A DNA stretch of 64,000 nt from Rhodanobacter thiooxydans (GCF_021545845.1 NZ_CP088923.1:1054001-1118000); one strand, 5' to 3'. Shown: positions 1-9,302, numbered from the stretch's first letter. Numbers and translations: made by a program. The notes: generated from the sequence alone by a model not told the origin.

Positions 1-504
1 GAACCCGGCGCTCGCGGCCGCGTCGAGCAACGCTTCCGACAGCACGTTGTGGTGGCGCAGATCGGCGACGCCCAGTGGGCCGCCGACGCCGTGCAGCGCG
101 CTGGGGCCGCGGCTGTTGTCCTCGCTGCGCAGGAACCACGGCAGTACCTCGCGCCACGACCAGCGCGGGTCGCCGCTGGCCTCGGCCCAGCCGTCGTAGT
201 CGGCCGCCACGCCGCGCACGTAGCACATCGCATTGATCGAGCTGGAACCGCCGAGCGTCCTGCCGCGCGGCCACCACAGGCGGCGCTGGCCGAGCGTCGG
301 CTCCGGTTCGGTGCGGTAGTTCCAGTTGAGCGCGCGGTTGGTGGCCAGCCGCGCGATGCCGGCGGGCAGGTGGATCAGCGGGTTCCAGTCGGCGGGGCCG
401 GCTTCCAGCAGCAGCACGCGCTTGCCCGGGTCGGTACTTAGCCGGTTGGCCAGCACGCAGCCGGCCGAGCCGGCGCCGACGATGATGTAGTCGAAGTTTT
501 TCAA
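1..504 (-). CDS. GMC-family FAD-dependent oxidoreductase (choline dehydrogenase-like), 5' part only
   Basis: The reading frame enters from the left window edge, so only the first 168 codons are present. Its N-terminus reads LKNFDYIIVGAGSAGCVL, the dinucleotide-binding GxGxxG fold of GMC oxidoreductases. About 75 residues later comes the family signature with GRTLGGSSSINAM, which packs against FAD. These enzymes oxidise alcohols or choline-like substrates with FAD. The best start is a TTG at 504, preceded by GGGGA about 6 bases upstream; no in-frame ATG lies in a suitable place. The substrate cannot be told from this part. The gene is divergent from the MFS permease that begins about 35 bases away, so the two probably share a control region. 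Confidence 0.85.
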   Translation of the reverse strand, partial: MKNFDYIIVGAGSAGCVLANRLSTDPGKRVLLLEAGPADWNPLIHLPAGIARLATNRALNWNYRTEPEPTLGQRRLWWPRGRTLGGSSSINAMCYVRGVAADYDGWAEASGDPRWSWREVLPWFLRSEDNSRGPSALHGVGGPLGVADLRHHNVLSEALLDAAASAGF

Positions 505-537
505 GACGTCCCCGCTTGGCTGGCTCGATGTGGCCGC

Positions 538-1881
538 GTGCTAGGCTTGCCGCGCCCCACGCCGGATGCCCCCGTGAGTTTGCCCCGTTCATCGCCAGTG
601 GAACAAGCCGCTGCGCCGGCGCTGTCCGCGCTGGCGTTCTTCTTCGTGATGACCTCGTACTACATCATCCGGCCGGTCCGGGACCAGCTGAGCGGGGCGG
701 TCGGTTCGCAGTCGCTGCCGCTGTTCTACGGCGCGGTGTTCGTGGTGATGCTGCTGCTGACGCCGCTGTTCGGCATGCTGGTGGCGCGTTTCCGGCGCCG
801 GCCGCTGCTGGCCTGGAGCTACGGCTTCTTCATCGTCTGTCTGCTCGCGTTCGTGCCCGCATTCATGGCGCAGGAGCGCATCGGCGCGCGCGAGCTGGGT
901 GTGCTGTTCTTCGTCTGGGTCAGCGTGTTCAACCTGTTCGTGGTGTCGCTGTTCTGGAGCTTCATGGCGGACATCTTCTCCAGCGGGCAGGCGCGGCGAG
1001 TGTTCTCGCTGATTGCGCTCGGCGGCATGGGCGGGGCGTTGTTCGGGCCGCTGGTGACCAAGCTGCTGGTGCGGACGATCGGGGTGGCGCCGCTGCTGCT
1101 GGTCTCGGCGCTGGCATTGTCGCTGTCGCTGGCCTTGTTGCTGCGGCTTTCGACGAACCATGAACGCCAACCGGGCGGTCATGGTGATGAGGCCATCGGC
1201 GGTTCGTTGTGGGCCGGCATCAGGGAGCTGTGGTCGCGTCCGTTCCTGCGCTACATGGCCCTGCTGATGCTGTTCGGCGACGGCATCGGCACGCTGGCCT
1301 ATGCGCTGGTGGCCGATTATGCCAAGGCGCACTTTGCCGACGCAGTGTCGCGCACGGCGTTCTACAACGACCTCGACCTGGCCACCAACCTGCTCGGTGC
1401 GGTGTTGCAATTGAGCGTGACGCCGTGGCTGCTGGTGCGTTGCGGCGCGGGCTGGGGATTGGTCGTCCCATCGCTGGTGAATCTGGCCTTGCTGGCCGGG
1501 GTGGCGCTGATCGGTGGCGGGAGTTTTGCGTTCTTCGGCTACAGCGTGCCGCTGCTGGCTGTGATGCAGGTGATCACGCGCGGCTTCGCCTACGGCATGA
1601 CCAAGCCGGCGGTGGACGCGCTGTACACGCGGGTGCCGCGCGAGACGCGTTACAAGGGCAAGAACTTCGTGGAGACCGCGGTGTGGCGCTTCGGCGACCT
1701 GGTGGTGACCAGCGCGGTGAGCGGCCTGCGCCTGCTGGGCTGGGGCGTGGCCGGCCTGGCCCTGGCCGGTACCGGCGTCGCTGCGCTGGCGACCGTGGTG
1801 GCGCGGCGTGCCGGCTGGTCGCCGGATCTGACGCCGGACGACCGTGCGCCAGCGGACAAGGATACGCAAGCACCGGTTTGA
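538..1881 (+). CDS. MFS-type transporter
   Basis: The product is 447 residues with about 12 hydrophobic segments, starting with SALAFFFVMTSYYIIRPVRD. This N-terminal layout (long first helix, then YYIIRPVRDQ) resembles the family often named NTP/NDP exchange or AAA-like MFS carriers. The substrate is not known. The loop between helices 2 and 3 carries RFRRRP, a basic MFS-type motif. The start is uncertain: GTG at 538 is the longest option and GTG at 574 is in frame and equally plausible. The C-terminal tail is polar. It is divergent from the GMC oxidoreductase and is followed at once by a GGGATTC-type heptamer array and a convergent CBS gene. Confidence 0.75.
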   Translation: MLGLPRPTPDAPVSLPRSSPVEQAAAPALSALAFFFVMTSYYIIRPVRDQLSGAVGSQSLPLFYGAVFVVMLLLTPLFGMLVARFRRRPLLAWSYGFFIVCLLAFVPAFMAQERIGARELGVLFFVWVSVFNLFVVSLFWSFMADIFSSGQARRVFSLIALGGMGGALFGPLVTKLLVRTIGVAPLLLVSALALSLSLALLLRLSTNHERQPGGHGDEAIGGSLWAGIRELWSRPFLRYMALLMLFGDGIGTLAYALVADYAKAHFADAVSRTAFYNDLDLATNLLGAVLQLSVTPWLLVRCGAGWGLVVPSLVNLALLAGVALIGGGSFAFFGYSVPLLAVMQVITRGFAYGMTKPAVDALYTRVPRETRYKGKNFVETAVWRFGDLVVTSAVSGLRLLGWGVAGLALAGTGVAALATVVARRAGWSPDLTPDDRAPADKDTQAPV

Positions 1882-1892
1882 GCCGATGCTTC

Positions 1893-1934
1893 CCCGAATC
1901 CCGAATCCCGAATCCCGAATCCCGAATCCCGAAT
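1893..1934. repeat. Tandem heptamer array (CCCGAAT x6)
   Basis: Six perfect head-to-tail copies of CCCGAAT (GGGATTC family on the other strand) fill the 54-base gap between the convergent MFS and CBS genes. The same heptamer occurs in the loops of long palindromes near 37.8 kb and 48.7 kb, so it is a genome-wide repeat. Here it lacks the flanking palindrome arms; only a short GATGCTT trace precedes it. Confidence 0.9.
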
Positions 1935-1935
1935 C

Positions 1936-2364
1936 TCAGCTCGTGATGTAACGCTGCAGGTGCTCGATCTGCTCGGCCTGCGCGTCGATCACCGCCTTGA
2001 CCAGATCGCCGATCGAGATCACCCCGACCACCTTGCCGCCCTGCACCACCGGCAGGTGGCGGATGCGGCTGTCGGTGCACAGGCGCATGCAGTCGAACAC
2101 GTCGGTGTCCGGACTCACGGTCAGCGGGGTGCCGCTCATGATGTCGGACACGGCGGTCCGCGACGAGGAGCGGCCCTGCAGGATCACCTTGCGCGCGTAG
2201 TCGCGTTCGGACATCACGCCGACCAGCTGCTCGCCGCGCATCACCAGCAGCGCGCCGATCCGATGCTCGGCCATGTGCTTGATCGCATCGAGTACCGGCG
2301 CTTCCGGCGCGATGCTGTAGACCGCGTTGCCCTTGCCCTGCAGCAGATGCTTGACCTGGCTCAT
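1936..2364 (-). CDS. CBS-domain-pair protein
   Basis: A 142-residue protein made almost entirely of two CBS motifs (about residues 8-62 and 75-132), with SERDYARKVILQGRSS between them, typical of stand-alone CBS pairs. Such pairs bind adenosyl nucleotides (AMP, ATP, SAM or NADH) and sense energy state; the partner is unknown. ATG at 2364 was chosen because GGGAGAG lies 6 bases upstream. Longer in-frame extensions overlap the glycosyltransferase gene and have no family support. It is the last gene on this strand before the heptamer array. Confidence 0.9.
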   Translation of the reverse strand: MSQVKHLLQGKGNAVYSIAPEAPVLDAIKHMAEHRIGALLVMRGEQLVGVMSERDYARKVILQGRSSSRTAVSDIMSGTPLTVSPDTDVFDCMRLCTDSRIRHLPVVQGGKVVGVISIGDLVKAVIDAQAEQIEHLQRYITS

Positions 2365-2459
2365 GCTGGACTCTCCCATCGGCCCGGACGGGCCGCCCGC
2401 AATGAGTCTAGCGCCGCGGCCGGGCTGGCGTGTAGCGAAGTTGTGAAGCCCTGCCGGGT

Positions 2460-3398
2460 TCAGCGCGGCGTGCGTGGCGGGCGTCGTTCCTCGATGAAAT
2501 ACAGCGGCCGCTGCTTGCTCTCGGCGTAGTTGCGGCCGAGGTATTCGCCGATCACGCCGAGCGCCAGCAACTGCACCCCGCCGAGGAACAGGACCACCAG
2601 GATCAGGGTGGGGTAGCCGCGCACCGGGTCGCCGTAGAGCAGGGCCTTGAGCAGCACGAAGGCGCCGTAGGCGAAGGACACCCCGGCCGCGGCCAGCCCG
2701 ACCCAGGTGGCCAGCCGCAGCGGCGCGGTGGAGAACGAGGTGATTCCCTCGATCGCCAGCTGGCCCAGCCGCCAGTAGTTCCACTTGGTGGTGCCGGCCT
2801 GGCGCGGTTCGCGCTGGTAGTGCACGGCGGTCTGCCGGTAGCCGATCCAGCTGAACAGGCCTTTCATGAAGCGCTGCCGTTCGCGCAACTGCTGCAGCGC
2901 GTCCAGCGCCCGGCGCGAGAGCAGGCGGAAGTCGCCGGTGTCGCGCGGGATCGCGGTCTCGGACAGGCGCTCCATGCTGCGGTAGAACGCCGCCGCGGTG
3001 AGGCGCTTGAAACCGCTCTCGCCTTCGCGCGCGCTGCGCGTGGCGTAGACCACGTCGTAGCCGGCCTGCCATTGCTCGACCAGGGCGGGAATCAGTTCGG
3101 GCGGGTCCTGCAGGTCGGCATCGATCACCACCGCGGCATCGGCGAGTACGGCGTCGAGTCCGGCGGTCAGCGCCGCCTCCTTGCCGAAGTTACGCGACAG
3201 CTTCAGCGCACCGGTGCGCGGATCGGCGGCGACCAGCGACTCGATGATCGACCAGGTGTCGTCGTGGCTGCCGTCGTCGACGTAGAGCACGTCACACGCC
3301 AGCGGCAGGCCGTCCAGCACCTTGCACAGGCGCTCGTGGAACGACCGCAGCACGGCCGATTCGTTGTAGGCGGGAACGACGACGGTGAGCTGCGGCAT
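2460..3398 (-). CDS. GtrB/DPM1-like family 2 glycosyltransferase
   Basis: The product is 312 residues. It has an N-terminal GT-A domain with VVVPAYNES, then DDGSHDDTW and the metal-binding DADLQDPPELI. Two C-terminal membrane helices (about residues 225-290) follow, the last ending with GVIGEYLGRNYAESKQRP, a signature of GtrB/YkcC-type polyprenyl-phosphate sugar transferases. Such enzymes move glucose or a similar sugar from a nucleotide donor to undecaprenyl phosphate for periplasmic decoration of lipopolysaccharide or other glycans. No flippase or glucosyl-modifier gene lies next to it, so the final acceptor is unknown. Length is normal for the family. Confidence 0.92.
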   Translation of the reverse strand: MPQLTVVVPAYNESAVLRSFHERLCKVLDGLPLACDVLYVDDGSHDDTWSIIESLVAADPRTGALKLSRNFGKEAALTAGLDAVLADAAVVIDADLQDPPELIPALVEQWQAGYDVVYATRSAREGESGFKRLTAAAFYRSMERLSETAIPRDTGDFRLLSRRALDALQQLRERQRFMKGLFSWIGYRQTAVHYQREPRQAGTTKWNYWRLGQLAIEGITSFSTAPLRLATWVGLAAAGVSFAYGAFVLLKALLYGDPVRGYPTLILVVLFLGGVQLLALGVIGEYLGRNYAESKQRPLYFIEERRPPRTPR

Positions 3399-3460
3399 GG
3401 GTGGAACCTGCGAAAGTCGGCGTCATGCTAACCAACTGGCTGCGGCGAGGCGAGCCGCGC

Positions 3461-4201
3461 TCAATGCGGCGGATGCAGCGGCGCGCGGCCCTCGACATAG
3501 CCGGGGCCGCCGAGCCGGACCATCTGCTGCTGGATCCAGCCGGCGCGGCGCTGCAGGTAGGCGCTGGGGCGGTCGGCGTGCAGCCGACGTGGGCTCGGCA
3601 GCACCGCGGCGAGGCGGGCGGCCTGGGCCGGGCCGAGCTGGGCCGGCGCAACGTGGAAGTACGCCTCGCTGGCCGCGCCCACGCCGTAGACGCCGTCGCC
3701 CAGCTCGGCGATGTTCATGTACACCTCGAGGATGCGCTGCTTCGGCCAGCTCAGTTCGATCAGCACGGTGAAGTACGCCTCCAGCCCCTTGCGCACGAAG
3801 CTGCGGCCGTTCCACAGGAACAGGTTCTTGGCGGTCTGCTGGCTGATCGTGCTGGCGCCGCGCAGGCGCCCGCCGTCATCGGCCGCGTCGAGCGCGTCCT
3901 GGATGGAATGGAGGTCGAAGCCGTGGTGGTAGGGGAATTTCTGGTCCTCGCCGGCCACCATCGCCAGCGGCACCCAGCCCGACACCTGGCTCCACGGCAC
4001 CCAGTGCTGGCGCAGCCGGAAGTCGTGCTCGCCGTGGATCCACGCGCCGAGCTGGCGCTCCAGCATCACCGCCGAGGTCCACGGCGGCACGAAGCGCAGC
4101 ACCAGCACCACCAGCCAGCTCAGCGCCAGCCAGGCCAGCAGCGCGATCGCCAGCAGGCGCAGCAGGCGTGTCAGCGGGGCGCGGCGGAACGGAACAGGCA
4201 T
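3461..4201 (-). CDS. mtgA: Monofunctional biosynthetic peptidoglycan transglycosylase
   Basis: A 246-residue protein with one N-terminal membrane anchor (about residues 12-36) and a GT51 domain. The family motifs are visible: EDQKFPYHHGFD (catalytic Glu of motif 1), RGASTISQQTAKNLFLW (motif 2) and KQRILEVYMNIAELGDGVYG. It polymerises lipid II into glycan strands at the periplasmic face of the inner membrane. ATG at 4201 gives the usual MtgA length; an open frame continues far upstream but only by passing antisense through hslO. It is divergent from hslO with about 108 bases between. Confidence 0.95.
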   Translation of the reverse strand: MPVPFRRAPLTRLLRLLAIALLAWLALSWLVVLVLRFVPPWTSAVMLERQLGAWIHGEHDFRLRQHWVPWSQVSGWVPLAMVAGEDQKFPYHHGFDLHSIQDALDAADDGGRLRGASTISQQTAKNLFLWNGRSFVRKGLEAYFTVLIELSWPKQRILEVYMNIAELGDGVYGVGAASEAYFHVAPAQLGPAQAARLAAVLPSPRRLHADRPSAYLQRRAGWIQQQMVRLGGPGYVEGRAPLHPPH

Positions 4202-4309
4202 GGCGGTACGCGCGGAAGGAGGCAGGCAGTATAGGGGCCCGCCGCCGGGACGTTGTCCGGACGCCGCGGTGCCCCCATCTGTGGCGCTTGACCCGAAGAG
4301 AGTTTTGCC

Positions 4310-5209
4310 GTGGACGAACTGCCTGTGGATGACGTGTTGCACCGCTTCCTGCTCGAGCGCGCCGGAGTGCGCGGCACCCTGGTGCGGCTGGGGCCGGCCT
4401 GGCGCGAAGTGGCCGGCCGCGCAGACTACCCGCCGGCGCTGCACGCCCTGCTGGGCGAGGCGCTGGCGGCCAGCGCGCTGCTGACCGGCGGCATCAAGCT
4501 CGACGGCGCGTTGTCGATCGAATTGAAGAGCGCCGGCGCGTTGCGCCTGCTGTTCGCCGAATGCAGCGACCAGGGCCGCCTGCGCGGGCTGGCGCGCTGG
4601 AACGAGCCGCTGCCCGCGCCGCTGGCGCTGGATGCGCTGGCTGACGCGATCATGGCCATCACCATCGGCAACGTCGATCGTGGCCAGCGCTACCAGGGCC
4701 TGGTGGATCTGCGCCACGCCGACCTGGCCGCTTCGCTGGAAGACTACTTCACCAAGTCCGAGCAGTTGCCGGCGCGCATCCTGCTGGCCGCCGATGGCGA
4801 GCGCGCGGTCGGCCTGATGCTGCAGAAGATGCCGGGCGAGGGTGGCCATGCCGTCGTGCAGGACGACGATGCCTGGAACCGCGTGGTGCACCTGACCGCC
4901 ACGCTGGGCGCGGAGGAACTGCTGGCCAGTGCGCCGGAGCAGTTGCTGTACCGGCTCTACCACGAGGAATCGGTGCGCCTGTTCGAGCCGCGCCCGCTGG
5001 CGTTCGGCTGCAGCTGCAGCCGCGAGCGGGTCACCGCGATGCTGCGCTCGCTCGGTCGCGACGAGGTGGAGGCGGCGCTGGCCGCGCGCGACGGGGAGAT
5101 CGAGGTGGTCTGCGAGTTCTGCGCGCAGCGCTACCACTTCGACCGCATCGATGCCGAGCACCTGCTGAGCGAAGGTGCGGCTCCCGGCGCACCGGGTACG
5201 GCGCAGTAA
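4310..5209 (+). CDS. hslO: Hsp33 redox-regulated chaperone
   Basis: The 299-residue product shows the Hsp33 layout: an N-terminal substrate-binding domain and a C-terminal zinc module with CSC near residue 227 and CEFC about 30 residues later (CxC-X~30-CxxC). In the reduced cytosol these four cysteines hold zinc. Oxidative unfolding releases it and turns on holdase activity against aggregating proteins. The start is GTG at 4310 (GTGGACGAACTG), with GAAGAG about 9 bases upstream. The gene ends 18 bases before the convergent GGDEF-EAL gene. Confidence 0.96.
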   Translation: MDELPVDDVLHRFLLERAGVRGTLVRLGPAWREVAGRADYPPALHALLGEALAASALLTGGIKLDGALSIELKSAGALRLLFAECSDQGRLRGLARWNEPLPAPLALDALADAIMAITIGNVDRGQRYQGLVDLRHADLAASLEDYFTKSEQLPARILLAADGERAVGLMLQKMPGEGGHAVVQDDDAWNRVVHLTATLGAEELLASAPEQLLYRLYHEESVRLFEPRPLAFGCSCSRERVTAMLRSLGRDEVEAALAARDGEIEVVCEFCAQRYHFDRIDAEHLLSEGAAPGAPGTAQ

Positions 5210-5227
5210 GGCGCGCGGATTCCCCGT

Positions 5228-8128
5228 TCAGTTGAGCAGCAGCGGCCTGCCGGCACCGAGCCAGGTGGCGGCAGGCTGCGCCTCGGCGAACAGGAAGCCC
5301 TGGCCGTAGCGGCAGCCCACGCGCAGCAGCGCCTGTCGCTGCGATTCGTCCTCGATGCCTTCGGCGATCACCTTCATCTGCAGCGAATCGGCCAGCACCT
5401 GGATTGCGCGCACCAGCGCCAGGCCCTGCGTTTCGGTGTCGTCCGGCGGCAGTTCGGTGATGAACGAGCGGTCGATCTTCAGCGTCTCGAACGGGTACTG
5501 GTGCAGGTAGCTGAGCGAGGAATAGCCGGTGCCGAAATCGTCCAGCGCGATGCCGACGCCGTGGCTGCGCAGGTTCTGCAGCATCTGCTTGACCTGGGTC
5601 GGGTTCTCCAGCAGCGCGTGCTCGGTGACCTCGATGCGGATGCAGCGCGTGGGCACGGCGTACTGTTCGAACAGCGCGAGCAGCCGCTGGTCGAGGTCGG
5701 CCGAGCGGAAATGCCGACCGGACACGTTGATGCTGATGAAGCCGTCCGTGCCGATCAGCCGCACCGCCTGGGTGCACACCTGCTCGAAGATCTGCCAGTC
5801 GATCGCCTCGGCGCAGCCGCATTCCTCCGCGATCAGCAGGAAGTCGTGCGGCGGCAGCAGACCGCGCTCGGGATGGTGCCAGCGCAGCAGCGCCTCGTAG
5901 CCGGTGACGCGGCCATCGGCCAGTTCCACGATCGGCTGGTAGAACGGCTCGAACTCGTTGCGGCTGAGCGCGTGGCGCAGGTCGCTCTCCATGTCCAGCA
6001 GCGACAGCGCCTCGCGGCGCAGGCGGTCGTCGAACATGGCCGCGCGATGGCGGCCGCCGTCCTTCGCGTTGTACATCGCCGCGTCGGCGTCGCGCAGCAG
6101 TTCCTCCGGCTGGCGGTAATGCGGGCGGGCCAGCGCGATGCCGATCGAGGCGGAGGTGAAGATCTCCTTGGTGCCGAGCCGGAACGGCGTCTGCAGCTCG
6201 CTGATGATGCGTTCGGCGATCAGCGTGGCCTTGTCGGTTTCGACGATGCCTTCCAGCAGCACCGCGAACTCGTCGCCGCCGAGCCGCGCGACCACGTCGC
6301 GGGTCTTCAGGCAGGCGCGGATGCGGCCGCCGACCTGGAACAGCAGGTCGTCGCCGACCAGATGGCCGACCGAATCGTTGATGACCTTGAAGCGGTCCAG
6401 GTCGATGAACAGCACGGCGAACTGCTCGTCGGGGTTGTCAGCATAGCGCCGCATGGCCTGTTCCAGCCGTTGCAGCAGCAGGGTGCGGTTCGGCAGGCCG
6501 GTCAGCGAGTCGTGCAGGGTCTCGTACTTCAGCCGACGCTCGACGCGCTCGCGCTCGGCGATCTGTTCGCGCAGGTCGCGGTTGGCCAGCGCCAGCGCGC
6601 GGGTGCGCTCGGTGACGCGGCGTTCCAGCCCGGCATAGGCGTGTTTCAGCGACGCGGCGGCCTGCTTGCGCTGCAGCGCGTTGGCGATGTGGTAGCTGAC
6701 GAAGGTCAGCAGTTCCTGGTCGCGCTCGTTGTAGGTGTGCTCGGGCGAGTAGCTCTGCAGCGCCAGCACGCCCATCGCCTTGCCGCCCCAGATCAGCGGC
6801 ACGCCGAGCCAGCACACCGAGCGCGCGCCGAAATGGCTGATCTCGCCCTGCGCGCTGAGGCGGTCGATCTCCGCCGGCGTGGCCAGCAGCGGCTTGGCAT
6901 GGCGCAGCACGTATTCGGTGGCGCCACGACCGTGCGCGCGCGACGGGCGCACGTTCTCGACATCGTCGACCGAGTAGGGAAAGGTGAGGTGGCCGCTCTC
7001 CTCGTCCAGCAGCGCGATGTAGAAGTTGCGCGCGTACAGCAGGCCGCTGATGACCTGATGCATGGCCGCGTAGAACTTGTCCAGGCTGTCCGAGGTGTTG
7101 GACAGCTCGGCGATGCGGAACAGCGCCGCCTGCAGGCGCTCGCCGCGCTGGCGCTGCAGCACCTGTTGGCGCAACACGCGGTTCGCCTCGCGCAGCGCGG
7201 CGGTGCGGTCGGTCACCCGGCGACCCAGTTCGAGGTGCGCCTCGCGCCGCTCCAGCGCGGTCTGCACGTGCTGGGCCACATAGTTCAGCAGCTCCAGGTC
7301 GTGCCGGGAATAGTGCGTATCGGCGCGGTAACTCTGCATCACGATGCCGCCGACGACGCGGCCGGCGCGCAGCAGCGGCGCGCCCAGCCAGTGCTCGCAG
7401 CTGGGACCGAGCGGCACCAGCCGGTTGCTGAATTGCTGGCGCAACTCGTCGATCGAACCCATCAGCGGCCTGCCTTCCTGCAGCAGGTTCCAGGTCAGGC
7501 TGTGCAGCATGTCCTGCAGCGGCACGCTCTGCTCCGGCGGCGGCGGATCGGTGTCCTTGATGTCGACGTAGTAGGGGAAGCGCACCGTCTCGGTGACCGC
7601 GTCGTAGAGCACGATGTAGAAGTTTTCCGCGTACATCAGGCTGCTGACGATGGCGTGCAGCGAGCGTATCATCTCGGGCATGTCGTGTTCGGCGCCGGCC
7701 TGCTCGGCGATCGCGTACAGCGCGCGCTGCAGTCGCTCGGCCTGTGCCAGCCGCGAGATGGCCTCGTACAGGCGGCTGGTCTCGGCCAGTTGGTGCAGGC
7801 GGACGTCGGCGAGCCGGCCCAGCCAGTCCAGGCGCTCGCGCAGGGGTTCGGGCAGCGGCAGGTCGGCCCATTCCAGCACCAGGCTGCGCGGGCCTTGCGG
7901 ATCTTCGGCCAGCACCAGCTGCCCGGCCAGATGACCGGGCTGCTCATCCATGCGCCGCCAGCGCAGGCGACCGTGGATGCCGAGGTTGTCCAGCATCAGC
8001 TCGCACACTTCCATGACGCCGGCGGCGTCGGAAGCCTCGAACAATCTTTCGACCGCCGCATGCAGGGCCGCAAGATCCTTGGCCACCGGCGGCGGCTGGG
8101 ATGAACGGATCGTCGGTGTGGCGCTCAT
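5228..8128 (-). CDS. GAF-GAF-GGDEF-EAL cyclic-di-GMP protein
   Basis: A 966-residue cytosolic sensor with no membrane segment. Two GAF domains lie at about residues 130-300 and 330-495, each followed by a helical linker (ERREAHLELGRRV; ERRVTERTRALAL). GGDEF follows at about 535-700 with an intact RLGGDEF site, and EAL at about 715-960 with YEALLRW and DDFGTGYSSL. Both enzyme halves keep their signatures, so synthesis and hydrolysis of c-di-GMP are both possible. The position of the product-inhibition RxxD motif reads KTRD, so feedback inhibition through the canonical I-site may be missing. The GAF ligand is unknown. It is a monocistronic-looking gene convergent with hslO. Confidence 0.93.
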   Translation of the reverse strand: MSATPTIRSSQPPPVAKDLAALHAAVERLFEASDAAGVMEVCELMLDNLGIHGRLRWRRMDEQPGHLAGQLVLAEDPQGPRSLVLEWADLPLPEPLRERLDWLGRLADVRLHQLAETSRLYEAISRLAQAERLQRALYAIAEQAGAEHDMPEMIRSLHAIVSSLMYAENFYIVLYDAVTETVRFPYYVDIKDTDPPPPEQSVPLQDMLHSLTWNLLQEGRPLMGSIDELRQQFSNRLVPLGPSCEHWLGAPLLRAGRVVGGIVMQSYRADTHYSRHDLELLNYVAQHVQTALERREAHLELGRRVTDRTAALREANRVLRQQVLQRQRGERLQAALFRIAELSNTSDSLDKFYAAMHQVISGLLYARNFYIALLDEESGHLTFPYSVDDVENVRPSRAHGRGATEYVLRHAKPLLATPAEIDRLSAQGEISHFGARSVCWLGVPLIWGGKAMGVLALQSYSPEHTYNERDQELLTFVSYHIANALQRKQAAASLKHAYAGLERRVTERTRALALANRDLREQIAERERVERRLKYETLHDSLTGLPNRTLLLQRLEQAMRRYADNPDEQFAVLFIDLDRFKVINDSVGHLVGDDLLFQVGGRIRACLKTRDVVARLGGDEFAVLLEGIVETDKATLIAERIISELQTPFRLGTKEIFTSASIGIALARPHYRQPEELLRDADAAMYNAKDGGRHRAAMFDDRLRREALSLLDMESDLRHALSRNEFEPFYQPIVELADGRVTGYEALLRWHHPERGLLPPHDFLLIAEECGCAEAIDWQIFEQVCTQAVRLIGTDGFISINVSGRHFRSADLDQRLLALFEQYAVPTRCIRIEVTEHALLENPTQVKQMLQNLRSHGVGIALDDFGTGYSSLSYLHQYPFETLKIDRSFITELPPDDTETQGLALVRAIQVLADSLQMKVIAEGIEDESQRQALLRVGCRYGQGFLFAEAQPAATWLGAGRPLLLN

Positions 8129-8292
8129 GGGGCTGCGACTGGTTCCGGTGCGATCTGGCGGGTTGACGCGTCTTTATATCGTGTAAGTCTGCCCCCTCGC
8201 CAGTTTCCTGCCGGGGTGGGAACCCGTGACGGGCCCGGGGGTCGAAGCTGTGCCGGGTGCCCGCATTTGTGCGTTGGCGCGGGTTTTCAGGG

Positions 8293-8321
8293 TGTTAGCA
8301 AAACGTAAAGCAGGGTATACT
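8293..8321 (+). promoter_or_regulatory. Candidate sigma70 promoter for the 8366 gene
   Basis: A good -10 hexamer TATACT lies at 8316-8321, about 45 bases before the start codon, with a weak TGTTAG at 8293-8298 (17-base spacing). The surrounding 237-base gap between the divergent genes is unusually AT-rich at this point (AGCAAAACGTAAAG). The -10 is convincing; the -35 is not. Confidence 0.4.
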
Positions 8322-8365
8322 GCGCGCCAAGTATCCACCATCGAACGAGTCTTCGGTCCGTCCCC

Positions 8366-9274
8366 ATGCGTCGCCTGTCCGTCCTGCTGCTGACCCTCTC
8401 GCTGCCGCTTGCGGCGGCCGGGCAGTCCGTGGGCGGCGACAACAGCCTGGCGCAGCGTCTGCTGACGCAACCGCCGGAGCAGACGGCCGAGGTCGAGCCG
8501 GGTGTCGTGGTGCCGCTTTGGCGCGGCGCCGATGGCCGGCTGCTGGCGATCAAGGCGGATCGCAGCACCGGTGCCGAAGCGCTGCGCAAGAATGCGCCGC
8601 TGACGCTGCGGGTGGTGGACGCCTCCACGGTGATGACCACCGGCGTCGAATACGGCCTGGGCCCGCGGCTGCAGGCGCACGCGGCGGTGAGCGAGCAGAC
8701 CTGGACGAACCCGGGTCTGCGCGTGTTCGGCAGTGAAGTGGGTGCCACCTATGACGCCGGCAGCTACAGCGTGGGCGTCAGCGTCGGCAGTACCACCACG
8801 CCGAACAGGAACGCGTTGCCGCGCGTGTTGCCGGGCGCCGCGCCGGGCGTGGATGGCCTGTCCAGTTTCGAGAGCAGCGCCCAGCTCAATGCGCACGGTC
8901 GACTGGCCCTGGGCAGCAAGAGCGGCATCGACCTTGGCGCCAGCGTGGGCCGCGTCCACCTGCTGCCGGGCAACCTGCTCGGCGTCGACACGCTGGACCA
9001 GAAGGCGCTGAGCTTTGGCGTCGACCATGGCCCGCTGAGCGGCGTGGTGACCGGCCGCACGATGCAGCCGCAGGCGGGCATCCCCGGTGGCCTGAACGCC
9101 GACCGGCGCTGGAACAGCATCGACCTGGGCGTGACCTGGCGCCTGCCGTGGCGCGGCTCGCTGAGCGTCGGCGCGCAGAACCTGTGGTCGTCCGGCACCT
9201 CGACCAATACGCCGGCCGGCCCGGAACCGGATCAGTCGCGCACGCCGTACGTGCAGTACCACCAGGATCTCTGA
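8366..9274 (+). CDS. Exported protein of unknown function, probably a small outer-membrane barrel
   Basis: The 302-residue product starts with a clear signal peptide (MRRLSVLLLTLSLPLAAAGQ, cleavage after about residue 19). From about residue 85 on, the sequence alternates hydrophobic and polar residues in short strands (VEYGLGPRLQAHAAVS, GATYDAGSYSVGVSVGS, IDLGVTWRLPWRGSLSVGA), the look of a transmembrane beta-barrel. The last segment does not end in the usual aromatic residue, so a periplasmic beta-rich fold is also possible. I do not recognise a characterised family; it looks like a lineage-restricted xanthomonad protein. It has its own promoter and a strong terminator. Confidence 0.7.
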   Translation: MRRLSVLLLTLSLPLAAAGQSVGGDNSLAQRLLTQPPEQTAEVEPGVVVPLWRGADGRLLAIKADRSTGAEALRKNAPLTLRVVDASTVMTTGVEYGLGPRLQAHAAVSEQTWTNPGLRVFGSEVGATYDAGSYSVGVSVGSTTTPNRNALPRVLPGAAPGVDGLSSFESSAQLNAHGRLALGSKSGIDLGASVGRVHLLPGNLLGVDTLDQKALSFGVDHGPLSGVVTGRTMQPQAGIPGGLNADRRWNSIDLGVTWRLPWRGSLSVGAQNLWSSGTSTNTPAGPEPDQSRTPYVQYHQDL

Positions 9275-9302
9275 GCGGTTTTCTTCCGCCGGTCCCATGA
9301 GG

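Noticed and set aside
3461..5161. A longer MtgA of 566 residues
   Set aside because: The extra 320 residues come from antisense of hslO; the true N-terminal membrane anchor begins at 4201.
5501..8104. An 867-codon open frame on the plus strand
   Set aside because: Antisense to the GAF-GAF-GGDEF-EAL gene; composition (Gln/Arg/His/Ala-rich, no domains) is that of a GC-rich shadow frame.
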